This document shows positions 17,689 to 26,394 of a stretch of DNA of 64,000 bases, one piece after another. Every line of letters starts with the position of its first letter. The first letter of the stretch is position 1. A model generated the notes under the pieces. That model had not been told where the DNA came from, made no database searches, and saw only the letters and a list, made by a program, of their open reading frames with translations. Made by a program: the position numbers and the translations under genes. This DNA is from Nocardia carnea (lineage in GTDB: Bacteria; Actinomycetota; Actinomycetes; Mycobacteriales; Mycobacteriaceae), in NCBI RefSeq assembly GCF_029869215.1, contig NZ_JARWPM010000429.1, positions 1 through 64,000 of the forward strand, written 5' to 3'.

Positions 17689-18915
17689 ATGAGCGACGAT
17701 CAGTGCGACGAGGACAGCTATATAGGTCAGCGGGTGCGCCAGATTCGTGCCCGGCGGGGGATCTCACAGCAAGTACTCGCCGATCGGGCGGGGATGTCCC
17801 GGGGCGCAATCGCCAAGTACGAGAACGGTGAACGGCCGGTCGATTCGCGGCGGACGTTGCTTGCGCTTGCTGCTGCGCTCGGGGTCACCGTCGGTGACTT
17901 GACGGGCCACGATCAGGACAAGCTCGATCCGGCGACCGCTGGATTCCATGCGGTAGTACCGGAACTCGAAACGGTGATCTGGACGCGCGGCAATGTCACC
18001 GACACCCGGCCGCCGCGTTCGCTGGATGATTTGGCGGCCTCGAGTGAGCTGGCCACCAAGCTTCGCAACGATTGTGATTACGCCGCGCTCGGCCCGATGC
18101 TCGTACCGATGTTGACCGATGCCTACCGGCACGTGCGTGATGCCGACGGCGCGAACGCCGAACGGGCCTGGGATGTGCTGGGTACCGTCGCCTACGGTGT
18201 CGCATCGGCGTTGCGGGCACGCGGGTATCACGCCCTTGCTTGGACGGCTGCGCAGGAAGCCGAGCGTGCCGCGAGCCACGTCGGCGGTGTCGCGCCGATT
18301 GCCGCCGCAGTGTTCAGTCAGGGGCAGATCATGTTGTCGCGGCCCGGTGCGCTGCCTGCCGCGCTCGCCGCGACCACCGCGACGGCCGAGAAGATCGACT
18401 CCGAGGTGCGGACGGCCGGCGAGATCGAAACCTACGGAATGTTGCATCTACAGGGTTCGATCGTGGCGGCCACCATGGGTGGCGACCCGGAACCACATCT
18501 GGCCGAAGCTGCTGAGCAGGCGGGCAGGCTCGCTGGAGCGCGGCCGAATACGTCGATTGCGCGGAACGAGTCCTTCGGCCCGGCCAACGTTGCGCTTTGG
18601 CGTATGTCGGCCGCGATCGAGCGTCGCGAACCGGGTCAGGTGCTTGCGTTCGCGCAGACGTTGGCGCCGGGTGAGCTGCCGAACGAGGGTCGGCGCGCAC
18701 AGTACTTCGTGGAGATCGGCCGCGCCCACGCCATGCAACGGAACTACCGCGATTCGTTGTATGCGCTGTTGCGGGCTGAACATGCCGCACCGCAACATGT
18801 TCGAACGATGGCGCCCGTCCGGGAATTGGTCGGGCATATGATGCGGACCGCGCGGCGTGATCTGACTACGGGTGACCTGGGGAAATTGGCGCAACGGGTC
18901 GGCGCGGTGCCCTAA
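17689..18915 (+). CDS. XRE-family regulator with TPR-like sensor
   Basis: 408 residues. ATG at 17689 has GGGAG upstream. The N-terminal helix-turn-helix spans about residues 13-72 (VRQIRARRGISQQVLADRAGMSRGAIAKYENGE is split by the turn). The remaining ~320 residues are Ala-rich helices that look like TPR-type repeats, which in this family sense a peptide or a partner. It probably represses its own neighbourhood. The start codon abuts a head-to-head ATG on the minus strand. Downstream are a tiny reading frame and a DUF6879 gene. Confidence 0.85.
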   Translation: MSDDQCDEDSYIGQRVRQIRARRGISQQVLADRAGMSRGAIAKYENGERPVDSRRTLLALAAALGVTVGDLTGHDQDKLDPATAGFHAVVPELETVIWTRGNVTDTRPPRSLDDLAASSELATKLRNDCDYAALGPMLVPMLTDAYRHVRDADGANAERAWDVLGTVAYGVASALRARGYHALAWTAAQEAERAASHVGGVAPIAAAVFSQGQIMLSRPGALPAALAATTATAEKIDSEVRTAGEIETYGMLHLQGSIVAATMGGDPEPHLAEAAEQAGRLAGARPNTSIARNESFGPANVALWRMSAAIERREPGQVLAFAQTLAPGELPNEGRRAQYFVEIGRAHAMQRNYRDSLYALLRAEHAAPQHVRTMAPVRELVGHMMRTARRDLTTGDLGKLAQRVGAVP

Positions 18916-18929
18916 GAGAAGACATCGAT

Positions 18930-19064
18930 ATGCCTTCCGGACGTCATCTGGTTGTTGTGCACCCGGGAGCGCTCGCGATCATGGAAATTCAGAAGCCGAG
19001 GCCGGCTGCGCCGGCTCTGATCGGTCAGGAGGCGCGCCCCAATGCGCCTGCTTTACGGCGCTGA
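18930..19064 (+). CDS. Possible 44-aa protein between XRE and DUF6879
   Basis: ATG at 18930 with AGAGAAG nearby; ends at TGA 19062-19064, overlapping the DUF6879 start by 23 nt, so translation could be coupled. The product is Pro/Ala-rich at its end and is not recognised. Small genes often sit at this place in XRE/DUF397-type loci, but the match is only positional, so it may be chance. Confidence 0.3.
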   Translation: MPSGRHLVVVHPGALAIMEIQKPRPAAPALIGQEARPNAPALRR

Positions 19065-19569
19065 GGAGTTACGGCCCGTATTCGCGACTGCTGAACGGTC
19101 TGCCTTTCATCTCGAAACGCGCGACGACTATGCGAGCGAGTCGGAATCCGAGTCGCTCGCGGCGTTCCGTGCTGACGAGACGATCGACCCAGGAGGGAAA
19201 TGGTTCTCCGGCTGGACGGACCACGTTGCCGCTACGGTCGCGCGAGGGGTTGCGATGCGTCGCGCGCGAATTGTAAGTGAGCCGCACACGCTCTATACGC
19301 GTTACCTGCTCGCGCTGAGCCGCCACAACATCGAGGCCGGCGAGGACATCCGTTACTTGGCGCGGCACGAGGCCGATCCGTCCGACCCGGCAACCGAGGA
19401 TTTCTGGCTGTTCGATGAGCGGGCGGTGGCATTCTCCCTGCTGGACGCGCGGGGGCTCTGGGTCGGCGCTGCGCTGACCGACGAACCGGTGATCGTCGCG
19501 CACGCGGTCGCGGTTCGTGATCGAGTGTGGGCTGCTGCGGCTCCGTTCGAGGAGTACCGCGGGAAGTGA
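19042..19569 (+). CDS. DUF6879 family protein
   Basis: 175 residues. The pattern FxxAERSAFHLETRDDYA (about 14-30) and FWLFDERAVAFSLLDARG (about 122-139) is typical of DUF6879, found only in actinobacteria beside XRE regulators of the DUF5753/Scr1 type. Its biochemical role is unknown; the genetic pairing suggests a partner or antagonist of the regulator, similar to DUF397 proteins. The gene overlaps by 4 nt with the head of a helix-turn-helix gene that is now broken. Confidence 0.75.
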   Translation: MRLLYGAEELRPVFATAERSAFHLETRDDYASESESESLAAFRADETIDPGGKWFSGWTDHVAATVARGVAMRRARIVSEPHTLYTRYLLALSRHNIEAGEDIRYLARHEADPSDPATEDFWLFDERAVAFSLLDARGLWVGAALTDEPVIVAHAVAVRDRVWAAAAPFEEYRGK

Positions 19570-19735
19570 ACGGTGCAGCTCGGGCGAAAGCGGCTCTCGG
19601 TGCGAGACTCAGGGAGCTCCGCAGAGACGCTGGGCTGGACGATCGGCAGTTGTCCATGGCCGCCGTCTGGCACTGGTCTAAACATCCCGCATCGAGCACG
19701 GCACGGATTCAGGCGGATCAGCGGGCTTGGGTGGG
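19566..19735 (+). pseudogene. Frameshifted remnant of an XRE helix-turn-helix gene
   Basis: Starts at GTG 19566 in a GTGA overlap with the DUF6879 stop. The head AKAALGARLRELRRDAGLDD is the conserved first helix of Scr1/DUF5753-type regulators. After WHWSK the frame runs off, but the +1 frame continues with RIEHGT-like residues, as expected for the recognition part. The downstream sensor domain is missing, replaced by the convergent lipase gene. It is a decayed partner of DUF6879. Confidence 0.65.
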
Positions 19736-21010
19736 GATGGGGGCGAGGGAGTTGCCCGGGCCGATGGAGGGGCAGTTGGTTGGGGGTGGGGTGCCGGCGA
19801 AGCGGTCGGTGAGGAATTGGGCGGCTTGGGCTTGGAAGAGGGGGAAGGCGGCGATGTGGTCGGCGTGGGGGTAGCGGGTGTAGGTGACCGGGACGCCGCG
19901 GTGGCAGTGCTGGTGGGCGAGGGCTTCGATATCGCGGGCGACCATTACCGAGTCGCCGATCGGGTCGCTTTGGCCTACGGCGAGTAACAGCGGGATGGTG
20001 GGGGTGCCGGCGGTGCCCATGATGTTGTCGTTGACGGCGGCCGCGGCGGCGGGGACGTCGAGGAGGGAAGTGTAAGGAGCGCGGACCATTTCGGCGTCCG
20101 TGAGGCCGGGGTAGCGCCTGGCGAACTGGCCGAGGCAGAGGTTTTCTACGGCGTCGGAGAGTTGTGTTCCGCGTTCGGAGAGGAAAGCGGCGGTGTCGAG
20201 GTCGTAGGCGCGGCGGAAGGCGACGACCATGGCCGGGATGACGCCCGCCCAGTTGGTGCTGCCGCTGACGTAGGGAAGGTTGTGGGCGAGGTGGACGGGG
20301 ATCCCGCCCGCGGCCGCGCCGACCAGGGCGAGTTCGGGGGCGTAGTGCGGGGCGAGTTCGGCGGCCCATTCGGTAGGCACCGAACCGCCCGAGTATCCGG
20401 CCATCGCGACCGGTGTCGAGGCGGGTAGGCCCAGGATCTGTTCGGCGGCGCGGATGCCGTCGAGGGCGGCGTAGCCGGATTGCCGCCCGACGGTCCACTC
20501 CAGCTCCAAGCCCTCGTAATCGGGTACCACGACGGTGTACCCGGCGGCGAGAAAGCCGGCGATTATCGCCTGTTCCATGACTGCGCCGGTGTTGTCGGTG
20601 CGGCCGGTGAGCGTGTAGGAGGGGTTGCATTGGAAGCCGAGTGCGTCGTAGGCCATGTGGTACGAGAGCAGTCGCGTGGGGCCGGGGACGAGTGGCCGCA
20701 ACACGGTGGTGACTGCCGCAGTCGGGGTGTTCTGCTGGGTGGTGGTCCGGTAGAGCACCTGGGTGCTGGTGATGGGTGTGGATAACTTCGGGAAGGCGAA
20801 CGGCGCGGGCCGGGAACGCAGGACCGTGCCCGCAGCGGTGGTGGTCAGGGGTTGGTCGTAGGTGTAGAACGGGTCGTCGGACGGGTGTGGTGGCTGGGCT
20901 TGGGGGGCCGCCGGGATCACTGCTTGGCCGCCCGAGAGCAGCAAGGTCATGGTGACCAGCGCGCGGGCCATCCGCGACCGTGTCCCGGAACCGAATGCGA
21001 CCGTCCTCAT
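19718..21010 (-). CDS. Secreted lipase family protein
   Basis: 430 residues from ATG 21010, which has GGAG 6 nt upstream. The N-terminus is a signal peptide (basic MRTVAFGSGTRSRM, hydrophobic ALVTMTLLLSGG, then AAPQAQ). The alpha/beta-hydrolase nucleophile is Ser207 in AGYSGGS; a likely acid and His are DP in GQSDPIGD and HADH near the end. This is the actinobacterial/fungal LIP family of extracellular triacylglycerol lipases. Cysteines (FQCNPS, NLCLGQ, HQHCHRG, TNCPS) could form two disulfides. It would hydrolyse host or environmental lipids outside the cell. Confidence 0.88.
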   Translation of the reverse strand: MRTVAFGSGTRSRMARALVTMTLLLSGGQAVIPAAPQAQPPHPSDDPFYTYDQPLTTTAAGTVLRSRPAPFAFPKLSTPITSTQVLYRTTTQQNTPTAAVTTVLRPLVPGPTRLLSYHMAYDALGFQCNPSYTLTGRTDNTGAVMEQAIIAGFLAAGYTVVVPDYEGLELEWTVGRQSGYAALDGIRAAEQILGLPASTPVAMAGYSGGSVPTEWAAELAPHYAPELALVGAAAGGIPVHLAHNLPYVSGSTNWAGVIPAMVVAFRRAYDLDTAAFLSERGTQLSDAVENLCLGQFARRYPGLTDAEMVRAPYTSLLDVPAAAAAVNDNIMGTAGTPTIPLLLAVGQSDPIGDSVMVARDIEALAHQHCHRGVPVTYTRYPHADHIAAFPLFQAQAAQFLTDRFAGTPPPTNCPSIGPGNSLAPIPTQAR

Positions 21011-21369
21011 CGGCGACTCCGTTCCCCGGCGAACGCCGGGCGCTACCGCGGGCCGGTTCCGGAACGACCGGGCACCGTCGCGGCCTGACGGGTATGCACA
21101 AGCCTGAGCAGCGAAAACGTCTTCGGACGCCGCTGCATTGAAACGCACTCGTACGCTCGGGTCAACGAACCGGTCGCGCGGGTCGCGAATGAAACCTCCG
21201 GAAGCACGCGAGTATCACCCCCGGGGTGCAGCGCTGAGCCCCGTGCCGGGCGGACGTCTAGAGTTCCTCAGCGTGCTGTCGGCGGAGTGAGAACGGTGTG
21301 GACTCGCAGAAATCCGTTGCTGGGTTGACTGTTCTTTGGCGACAATCGGTGTCGAGCAGGGGAGTGGAT

Positions 21370-21600
21370 ATGGATCGGGGAATCATCTGGCGCTGGAACC
21401 CGAACAAGGGAACCGGTGTAATCCAGCTTGCAGACGAATCGCTCGTCTGGTTCCACTTCTCTGCCTTCGACAACGCCTCGGTCACCGATATCGCCGAGGG
21501 TCTACCGGTCGATGTCGCCATCGATCACACACCTCAGGGGGATTTTTCATGTCGCGCTTCACGTATACGGTTGTCCTCGCCTGCGTCTTGGCAATCCTGA
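21370..21600 (+). CDS. Cold-shock-domain-like protein
   Basis: 76 residues; ATG 21370 has GGGGAG about 6 nt upstream. The fold is suggested by WRWNPNKGTGVIQL and SLVWFHFSAF, which occupy the places of RNP1 and RNP2 of cold-shock proteins, but the aromatic RNP1 residues (usually KGFGFI) are replaced by KGTGVIQ. A nucleic-acid role is therefore likely but weakened. It overlaps the next gene by 52 nt in another frame. Confidence 0.55.
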   Translation: MDRGIIWRWNPNKGTGVIQLADESLVWFHFSAFDNASVTDIAEGLPVDVAIDHTPQGDFSCRASRIRLSSPASWQS

Positions 21601-21995
21601 CTGCGGGTCCTGCCTCGGCTAAACCCGGGTACGTGGACTTCACGCCCACCAATACGTCCCATCGGTACGACGGAGCGCACGGAATATTCACCGCCGACGC
21701 CGTCTACGACCCCGCGAATTACAGACTGTTCTGGTCGTTGCGCCTGTCGGACTCCGTCAGGGCGATCGTTCAAGGCACAATGGCCTGCGGTGCCCATGTC
21801 GAAGGTAAACGGGGGTATTCAGACCATCACCCGTCGATCCCCGCGGACTACCTGTGGCACTCTTCCGTGCCGGGGTTGCGATTGGATACACAATATCGCC
21901 TGGTAGCCAATTGTGCGTTTACCGCAACGAACGGGCACACGACCGCGCCGGGGCGGGTGGACTACTCGGTGGTGTTCACGCTGCATTCCAGCTGA
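21549..21995 (+). CDS. Secreted protein of unknown function
   Basis: 148 residues. A clear signal peptide (MSRFTYTVVLACVLAILTAG, cleavage after ASA) is followed by a ~125-residue beta-rich domain with two cysteines (MACGAH, ANCAFT) that could pair. No family is recognised. GGGGGA lies 6 nt before ATG 21549. It starts inside the cold-shock-like gene, so the two are translationally linked. Confidence 0.65.
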   Translation: MSRFTYTVVLACVLAILTAGPASAKPGYVDFTPTNTSHRYDGAHGIFTADAVYDPANYRLFWSLRLSDSVRAIVQGTMACGAHVEGKRGYSDHHPSIPADYLWHSSVPGLRLDTQYRLVANCAFTATNGHTTAPGRVDYSVVFTLHSS

Positions 21996-22139
21996 CGATC
22001 AAATCATCCTGATGCATATCAGGTCGATGGTCCCGGCTCCTGCTTGACATATCGAACGCCACGGTCGTCACTTCGCAGCATTTCTCCAACTCGCCACCGC
22101 TCTCACCTGCTACAAGAAACTACCCACGTAAGAACCTCT

Positions 22140-22742
22140 CTACTTCGCGTGCGGTGCGGCGGACTCGTTTGCGGCGCTTTCGAGCCAGCTCTGGAGGATG
22201 GCCAGGCGTTCCTCGCGGTGGCCCGGGCGGAGGCGGTTGTTGCGTTCCAGGGTGGCCAGGCCGTGGAGGGTGCTCCAGACGGTTTCGGTGAGGGTTTCGA
22301 CGTCGGTTCTCGCCGCGAAGGGGGCGAAGGTGGTGACCAGTTCGGCGAAGGCGTTGCGGAGGGGTTCCGGGGCGCCGTCGCCGAAGGTGAGGTCGGTGGG
22401 GAGGACGAACATGGCGTCGTAGAGGGCGGGGTTCTCGGCGGCGTAATCGGTGTAGGCGCGGGCTACGGCGGCCAGGGCGGCCGACTCGTCCGCGGCGGTG
22501 GTGCGGGCACGGCGCAGGGATTCGGCCAGTTCGGTGATGCCGTCGAGGGCCACCGCGGTGACGATGGCACGTTTGCCGGCGAAGTGGCTGTAGAGAACCG
22601 GCTGGCTGTATTCGATGCGGTCGGCGAGTTTGCGGACGGTGACGGCGTCCCAGCCTTCGGTCTCGGCCAGTTCGCGGGCGGTGTCGACGATCAGCCGGTG
22701 CCGGTCGGCGCGTTCCCGTTCTCGCCTGTTCTGGATTCCCAT
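22140..22742 (-). CDS. TetR family regulator
   Basis: 200 residues. The N-terminal HTH runs RHRLIVDTARELAETEGWDAVTVRKLADRIEYSQPVLYSHF when read across its three helices (about 14-54), with the typical LYSHFAGK end. The C-terminal domain is of the WHG/TetR_C type (TLHGLATLE). It likely represses the divergent membrane-protein gene at 22829 and itself; paired TAGC-N3-GCTA palindromes lie in between. ATG 22742 follows GAAGGG directly. Confidence 0.92.
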   Translation of the reverse strand: MGIQNRRERERADRHRLIVDTARELAETEGWDAVTVRKLADRIEYSQPVLYSHFAGKRAIVTAVALDGITELAESLRRARTTAADESAALAAVARAYTDYAAENPALYDAMFVLPTDLTFGDGAPEPLRNAFAELVTTFAPFAARTDVETLTETVWSTLHGLATLERNNRLRPGHREERLAILQSWLESAANESAAPHAK

Positions 22743-22752
22743 CCCTTCAAGT

Positions 22753-22815
22753 TAGCAGCGCTAGACAAAGTAGCTATCGACAGATAGTGTCGCTATTCAA
22801 TATAGCAATGCTAGA
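22753..22815. promoter_or_regulatory. Probable TetR operators
   Basis: TAGCAGCGCTAGA (22753-22765) and TAGCAATGCTAGA (22803-22815) are two copies of a TAGC-N3-GCTA palindrome, 50 bp apart. Between them lies CTATC-GACA-GATAG (22774-22787). The two outer sites flank both promoters, a typical arrangement for TetR control of a divergent pair. Confidence 0.6.
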
Positions 22816-22828
22816 TATGGAGTTGGCC

Positions 22829-23302
22829 ATGATCACCCTCGTCCAAGTTCTCGCCGGGCTCGCCCTCGTCACCAACGGTGTCGTCTACGGTGCCGATGCT
22901 GTCGCCGCACTCGTCACGCGCTCGGTCAATGCCCGGCTGGACGACACGACGATGACCCTCAACGCCGGCTGGGGTCACTACTTCGCCGATAAACGCATGC
23001 CGCCGATCGGCATCACCGGATTGGCCGGTGCGCTCGCCGCCGCCGTCGTGGCGGGGCTCGGCGGCTACCCGGTTGCGGCGGCAGCGGCGGCCGTGGCCGT
23101 GGTTTCGCTGGTCGTCTGGCTTATGCTGTACGCCCGGATCGCGAAGCCGGTCAATATGGCGCAGAAGACGGCAGCGCTTTCCGGGGTGATCCCGGATAAC
23201 GCCCGTGCGTTGCAACAGCGTTGGGAAAGCGTCATTTTCGTGCGGGTTGGACTGCAGGTGATCGCGCTGATCGCCTTGGTGGTCGTGATCGCCGCTGTCT
23301 GA
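22829..23302 (+). CDS. DUF1772-like membrane protein
   Basis: 157 residues from ATG 22829 (ATGGAG upstream). Four hydrophobic segments are seen (VLAGLALVTNGVVYG, GLAGALAAAVVAGLGGY, AAVAVVSLVVWLMLYARI, VGLQVIALIALVVVIAAV). The layout and the polar N-x-x-N-x-x-L-Q-x-R-W near the end resemble the DUF1772/anthrone-oxygenase-like family. The TetR gene and its operators suggest induction by a small molecule. An upstream GTG at 22787 overlaps the operator and is less likely as start. Confidence 0.65.
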   Translation: MITLVQVLAGLALVTNGVVYGADAVAALVTRSVNARLDDTTMTLNAGWGHYFADKRMPPIGITGLAGALAAAVVAGLGGYPVAAAAAAVAVVSLVVWLMLYARIAKPVNMAQKTAALSGVIPDNARALQQRWESVIFVRVGLQVIALIALVVVIAAV

Positions 23303-23416
23303 CCGGCGGGCCATACGAACGAACCGGCCGAGCGCCGGTTCGTTCGCGTCATGCTGTGGGTATCGCGAGCGGTCGGCCGGTGGCCGTCGATGGCGTCCAG
23401 ATCCCACCGGTTACCG

Positions 23417-23845
23417 TCACGATGGTCGATCATCCGCTCGAACTTCACGGTCGAAATGCGGAACCCGCGCCGGGGTCAGGTGAGTGAATTCGCATCGCCA
23501 GCGGCCGTCTCGCCGGACGAATACGTCCGAAGTCCACTCGTCGTTCTCGAACGGCTGCCCCTCGTAGGTGCCGGTATTGACTACCCGAGCAACGACAACA
23601 GCGGTGTCGCCGAGGACACGCACCGAACTGATCTTGCTCGTCATCGTGTGGTGGATTACCGCACCGCTGCTGACCACCGCCAGGAAGGCGCTGCCCGGGT
23701 ACGGTCCTTCCGGCGAGACGAATGTCCACTCCGCGGTAGCGAAGTGAGCGATCCGCTCGGTGTCGTTGGCGGCGAGCGCTGTATCCCAATCTCGAAAGAT
23801 CTCGGTGAAAATGTCCAGTTCCGCCGCTGGTGTCGAGTGCGTCAT
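23417..23845 (-). CDS. SnoaL/DUF4440-like NTF2 protein
   Basis: 142 residues from ATG 23845. The NTF2-like fold is seen from FRDWDTALAANDTERIAHF and the strands WTFVSPEGPYPG, VVVARVVNTGTYEGQ and DVFVRRDGRWRCEFTHLTP, which match DUF4440-like proteins. A ketosteroid-isomerase-like pocket is likely but the substrate is unknown. A longer open frame upstream is only a shadow. Confidence 0.75.
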   Translation of the reverse strand: MTHSTPAAELDIFTEIFRDWDTALAANDTERIAHFATAEWTFVSPEGPYPGSAFLAVVSSGAVIHHTMTSKISSVRVLGDTAVVVARVVNTGTYEGQPFENDEWTSDVFVRRDGRWRCEFTHLTPARVPHFDREVRADDRPS

Positions 23846-23985
23846 GAAAACCACGATCGTCGCCGACGCCGTGACCGGTCTTGGAGATATGGAATGCCGG
23901 CACAACCCGTCGACCTCCCGACGAATGAGTGGCGCAGCGAACGAACCGGTCGAGTGTCGGTCCATTCGCGGTTCTGCCCGCGGGA

Positions 23986-25041
23986 TCAGTTGGCGAGGTC
24001 GGGGTGCGCGCGACCGGTGACCACCCGCATATCCACGAAGGTGAGAATGCCGGGCGGCGCGGCGCAGACCGTGGGGATCGAGTTGACGCAGTGCGCGGCG
24101 GTGACCACGATCCCGGGGTTGCGGAGCAGGCCCGCGGTGACACTGGCCGGATGCCAGCCGTGGATGACGACCGAACAATCCGGATCGCCCTTCACCTCAA
24201 CCTCGAAGCGTTCACCACCGGGGCCGAATTTCCAAGGGGGATCCAAATTTTCCTCACCCATCAGCCAGTTCACCGCTACCCGCACCACCTTCGTCTCACC
24301 GATGAACGCCTCCCAGGCGAAGCGCTGCGCCGCGACCCGGCCGGGTTCGATCACGCCCGCCGGTGAATCGATCGCCGCGGTGGCGACGGCCAGTTCGTGG
24401 CTGCTGCGGACCTCCGCCTCGGCGAAACCCAAGGTGTCCAGGCACATTCGCACCGACTGCTCGAAGCCGCGGGCGAGCAGGCCCAGCATCGGGCCGGCCT
24501 TCGCCTCCTCCGGCGTCGCGCCGAAACCCATGATGTAGCGGACGACATCGGGTGCGTTGTAGGTGCGGATATCGGAGAATTCTTCGCCGCGGACGAAGGT
24601 GATCGCCGAGGAGAGGCCGCTGAAGAAGAGGGGCTGCTGTTCGGTCGCGCCACCGGGGTCGATTCCGGTGCCGTGCAGGGTCGCTCCGCCCTCGATCGCC
24701 GCGGGTTCCATTTTCGACCGCTCCTTCTCGGTCGGCCAGAACCAGCCGAGGGGAGTGACGACGTTCTTGCCGGATCGCAGGATCGCCTGCACCTGCCCGG
24801 CGTCGGGCAGCAGCGGCGCGTACAGGACGCAATCGGCGTCGAGGGCGAGAATTTCCTCGACGCTGTGGGTCGCGACGACACCGGTCTTGTCCAGCCCGAC
24901 GATATCGCCGACATCCTTGCCGGACTTCTCCGGTGAATGCACCCAGCAGCCGACGAGTTCGAGGTCGGGATGCCGCAGGATATGTTCGATCGCGGCCTGT
25001 CCGACACCCCCGGTCGCCCATTGAACAACGCGCAAAGCCAT
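23986..25041 (-). CDS. NAD(P)-binding oxidoreductase of the DAP-dehydrogenase-like family
   Basis: 351 residues. An N-terminal Rossmann fold is shown by RVVQWATGGVGQAAIEHI, followed by a second domain. The family is the actinobacterial dihydrodipicolinate-reductase/amine-dehydrogenase-like proteins common in Nocardia and Mycobacterium, often near steroid or fatty-acid metabolism genes. The true substrate is unknown. The gene is not close to any clear partner here. Confidence 0.8.
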   Translation of the reverse strand: MALRVVQWATGGVGQAAIEHILRHPDLELVGCWVHSPEKSGKDVGDIVGLDKTGVVATHSVEEILALDADCVLYAPLLPDAGQVQAILRSGKNVVTPLGWFWPTEKERSKMEPAAIEGGATLHGTGIDPGGATEQQPLFFSGLSSAITFVRGEEFSDIRTYNAPDVVRYIMGFGATPEEAKAGPMLGLLARGFEQSVRMCLDTLGFAEAEVRSSHELAVATAAIDSPAGVIEPGRVAAQRFAWEAFIGETKVVRVAVNWLMGEENLDPPWKFGPGGERFEVEVKGDPDCSVVIHGWHPASVTAGLLRNPGIVVTAAHCVNSIPTVCAAPPGILTFVDMRVVTGRAHPDLAN

Positions 25042-25352
25042 CGTGCGAACCTACCTGCCCCGGGGTCGCCGGGGTCCGGGAACGCGCGTACCACTCGCCC
25101 GGTCCCGCTCAGTGGCCGACCGAGGCCAGGGTGGTGTCCGCCGTTGCTTGTCGAAGGGGCGAGAAACGTGCCGGGTCGAGTGGGTGGCGCAGCAGGCGCA
25201 GCAGGCGCGGCCGGTGGCGCCCGGGCTGTGGTCGTTGAGTGTGGTGGCGGATCCCGCCGAACCTTCCCAGCCGCGGAGGCGCACCGGTAGACGCGACCGC
25301 CTCTGCCTACGCGGAGACAGGCCGGTCGCTCCTACCGGGCGAGGATTCGATC
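25042..25352. other. Intergenic region, nothing recognised
   Basis: 311 bp, GC-rich. Short open frames exist on both strands but none has a ribosome binding site or a protein-like composition. It must contain the promoter of the 23986-25041 gene. Confidence 0.4.
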
Positions 25353-26273
25353 TCAGAGCACGATGACGTTCTTGCCGCGTGTATGGCCGGTCTGGCTCGC
25401 GGCGAATGCCTCCGGAACCTCTTCGAGGGAGAAGGTGCGGGCAACCGGGACGGTGAGGTCGCCCTTGGCGGCGAGGTCGGCCAGTCGCTGGGTTTGGGTG
25501 CCGTCGGGGCGGACCCAGACGATATGCCCACCGTGTTCGGCGACGCTGTTGTCGGCGATCGAGGCGTGCCGGCCGCCGGGCGCGAGGACTGCGAGCGTGG
25601 TGTCGAGCTGGCCGCCGACGAAATCGGCCACCGCCGCAACGCCGTCGGGGGCGAGTTCGCGGATGCGCTCGACTACGCCGTCGCCATAGGCCACCGGTTC
25701 GGCGCCGAGTTCACGCAGGTAGTCGTGGTTGCCGGGGGAAGCCGTGCCCAGCACGCGAGCGCCGCGGGCCTTCGCGATCTGCACACCGAGACTGCCGACG
25801 CCGCCGGCCGCGGCGTGGATCAGCACCGTGTCGTCGCCGGTGACCCCGAGCAGGTCGAGGGTCCGCAGCGCGGTGCCGCCGGCCAACGGCAAGGCCCCGG
25901 CCTGCTCCCACGGCAGATCGGCCGGTTTACGCGCGACGTGCGCCGCCTCGACCGCGACCAGTTCGGCGAATGTCCCGGCGTGCAGCACGTCTTTACGGGC
26001 GTAGGCCAGCACCTCGTCGCCGACCGCGAATTCGGGAGTGTCCAGCCCGGTGCCGACCACGGTCCCGGCGACATCCCAGCCCGGAATCACCGGGAACACC
26101 GCATCGATCAGGCCGTCCAGCCCGCCCGACATCACCTTCCAGTCGACCGGATTCACCCCGGCCGCCCGCACCTCGATCAGGACCGAACCGGGGAAGAGTT
26201 TGGGATCGGGCAGGTCACGGACGCGGATATCGTTGTTGTCGGTGCTGTAGCGGTCATAGGTCGCTGCGCGCAT
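25353..26273 (-). CDS. NADP-dependent quinone oxidoreductase-like (MDR) protein
   Basis: 306 residues from ATG 26273 with AGGA 8 nt upstream. The GroES-like N-terminal domain includes RAAGVNPVDWKVMSG; the nucleotide-binding domain has IHAAAGGVGSLGVQIAKARG (about 138-157). No zinc-ligand cysteines are present, so it is of the zeta-crystallin / quinone oxidoreductase type. It would reduce enones or quinones with NADPH. Its neighbours are unrelated. Confidence 0.9.
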   Translation of the reverse strand: MRAATYDRYSTDNNDIRVRDLPDPKLFPGSVLIEVRAAGVNPVDWKVMSGGLDGLIDAVFPVIPGWDVAGTVVGTGLDTPEFAVGDEVLAYARKDVLHAGTFAELVAVEAAHVARKPADLPWEQAGALPLAGGTALRTLDLLGVTGDDTVLIHAAAGGVGSLGVQIAKARGARVLGTASPGNHDYLRELGAEPVAYGDGVVERIRELAPDGVAAVADFVGGQLDTTLAVLAPGGRHASIADNSVAEHGGHIVWVRPDGTQTQRLADLAAKGDLTVPVARTFSLEEVPEAFAASQTGHTRGKNVIVL

Positions 26274-26394
26274 AGCTCCATTCCTATCGGTTGGCGGTGT
26301 CGTTGCGTGCAACGACGCGCCACGGCCGATATTCCGGTTCGCGCGAGAGGGTCCACCGAGCCGGGCATCGTCGACCGGACTCGGGGACCTCCGC

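Noticed and set aside
19353-21101. 582-codon Arg/Pro/His-rich frame
   Set aside because: Alternate frame of the secreted lipase; extreme composition and no start signal.
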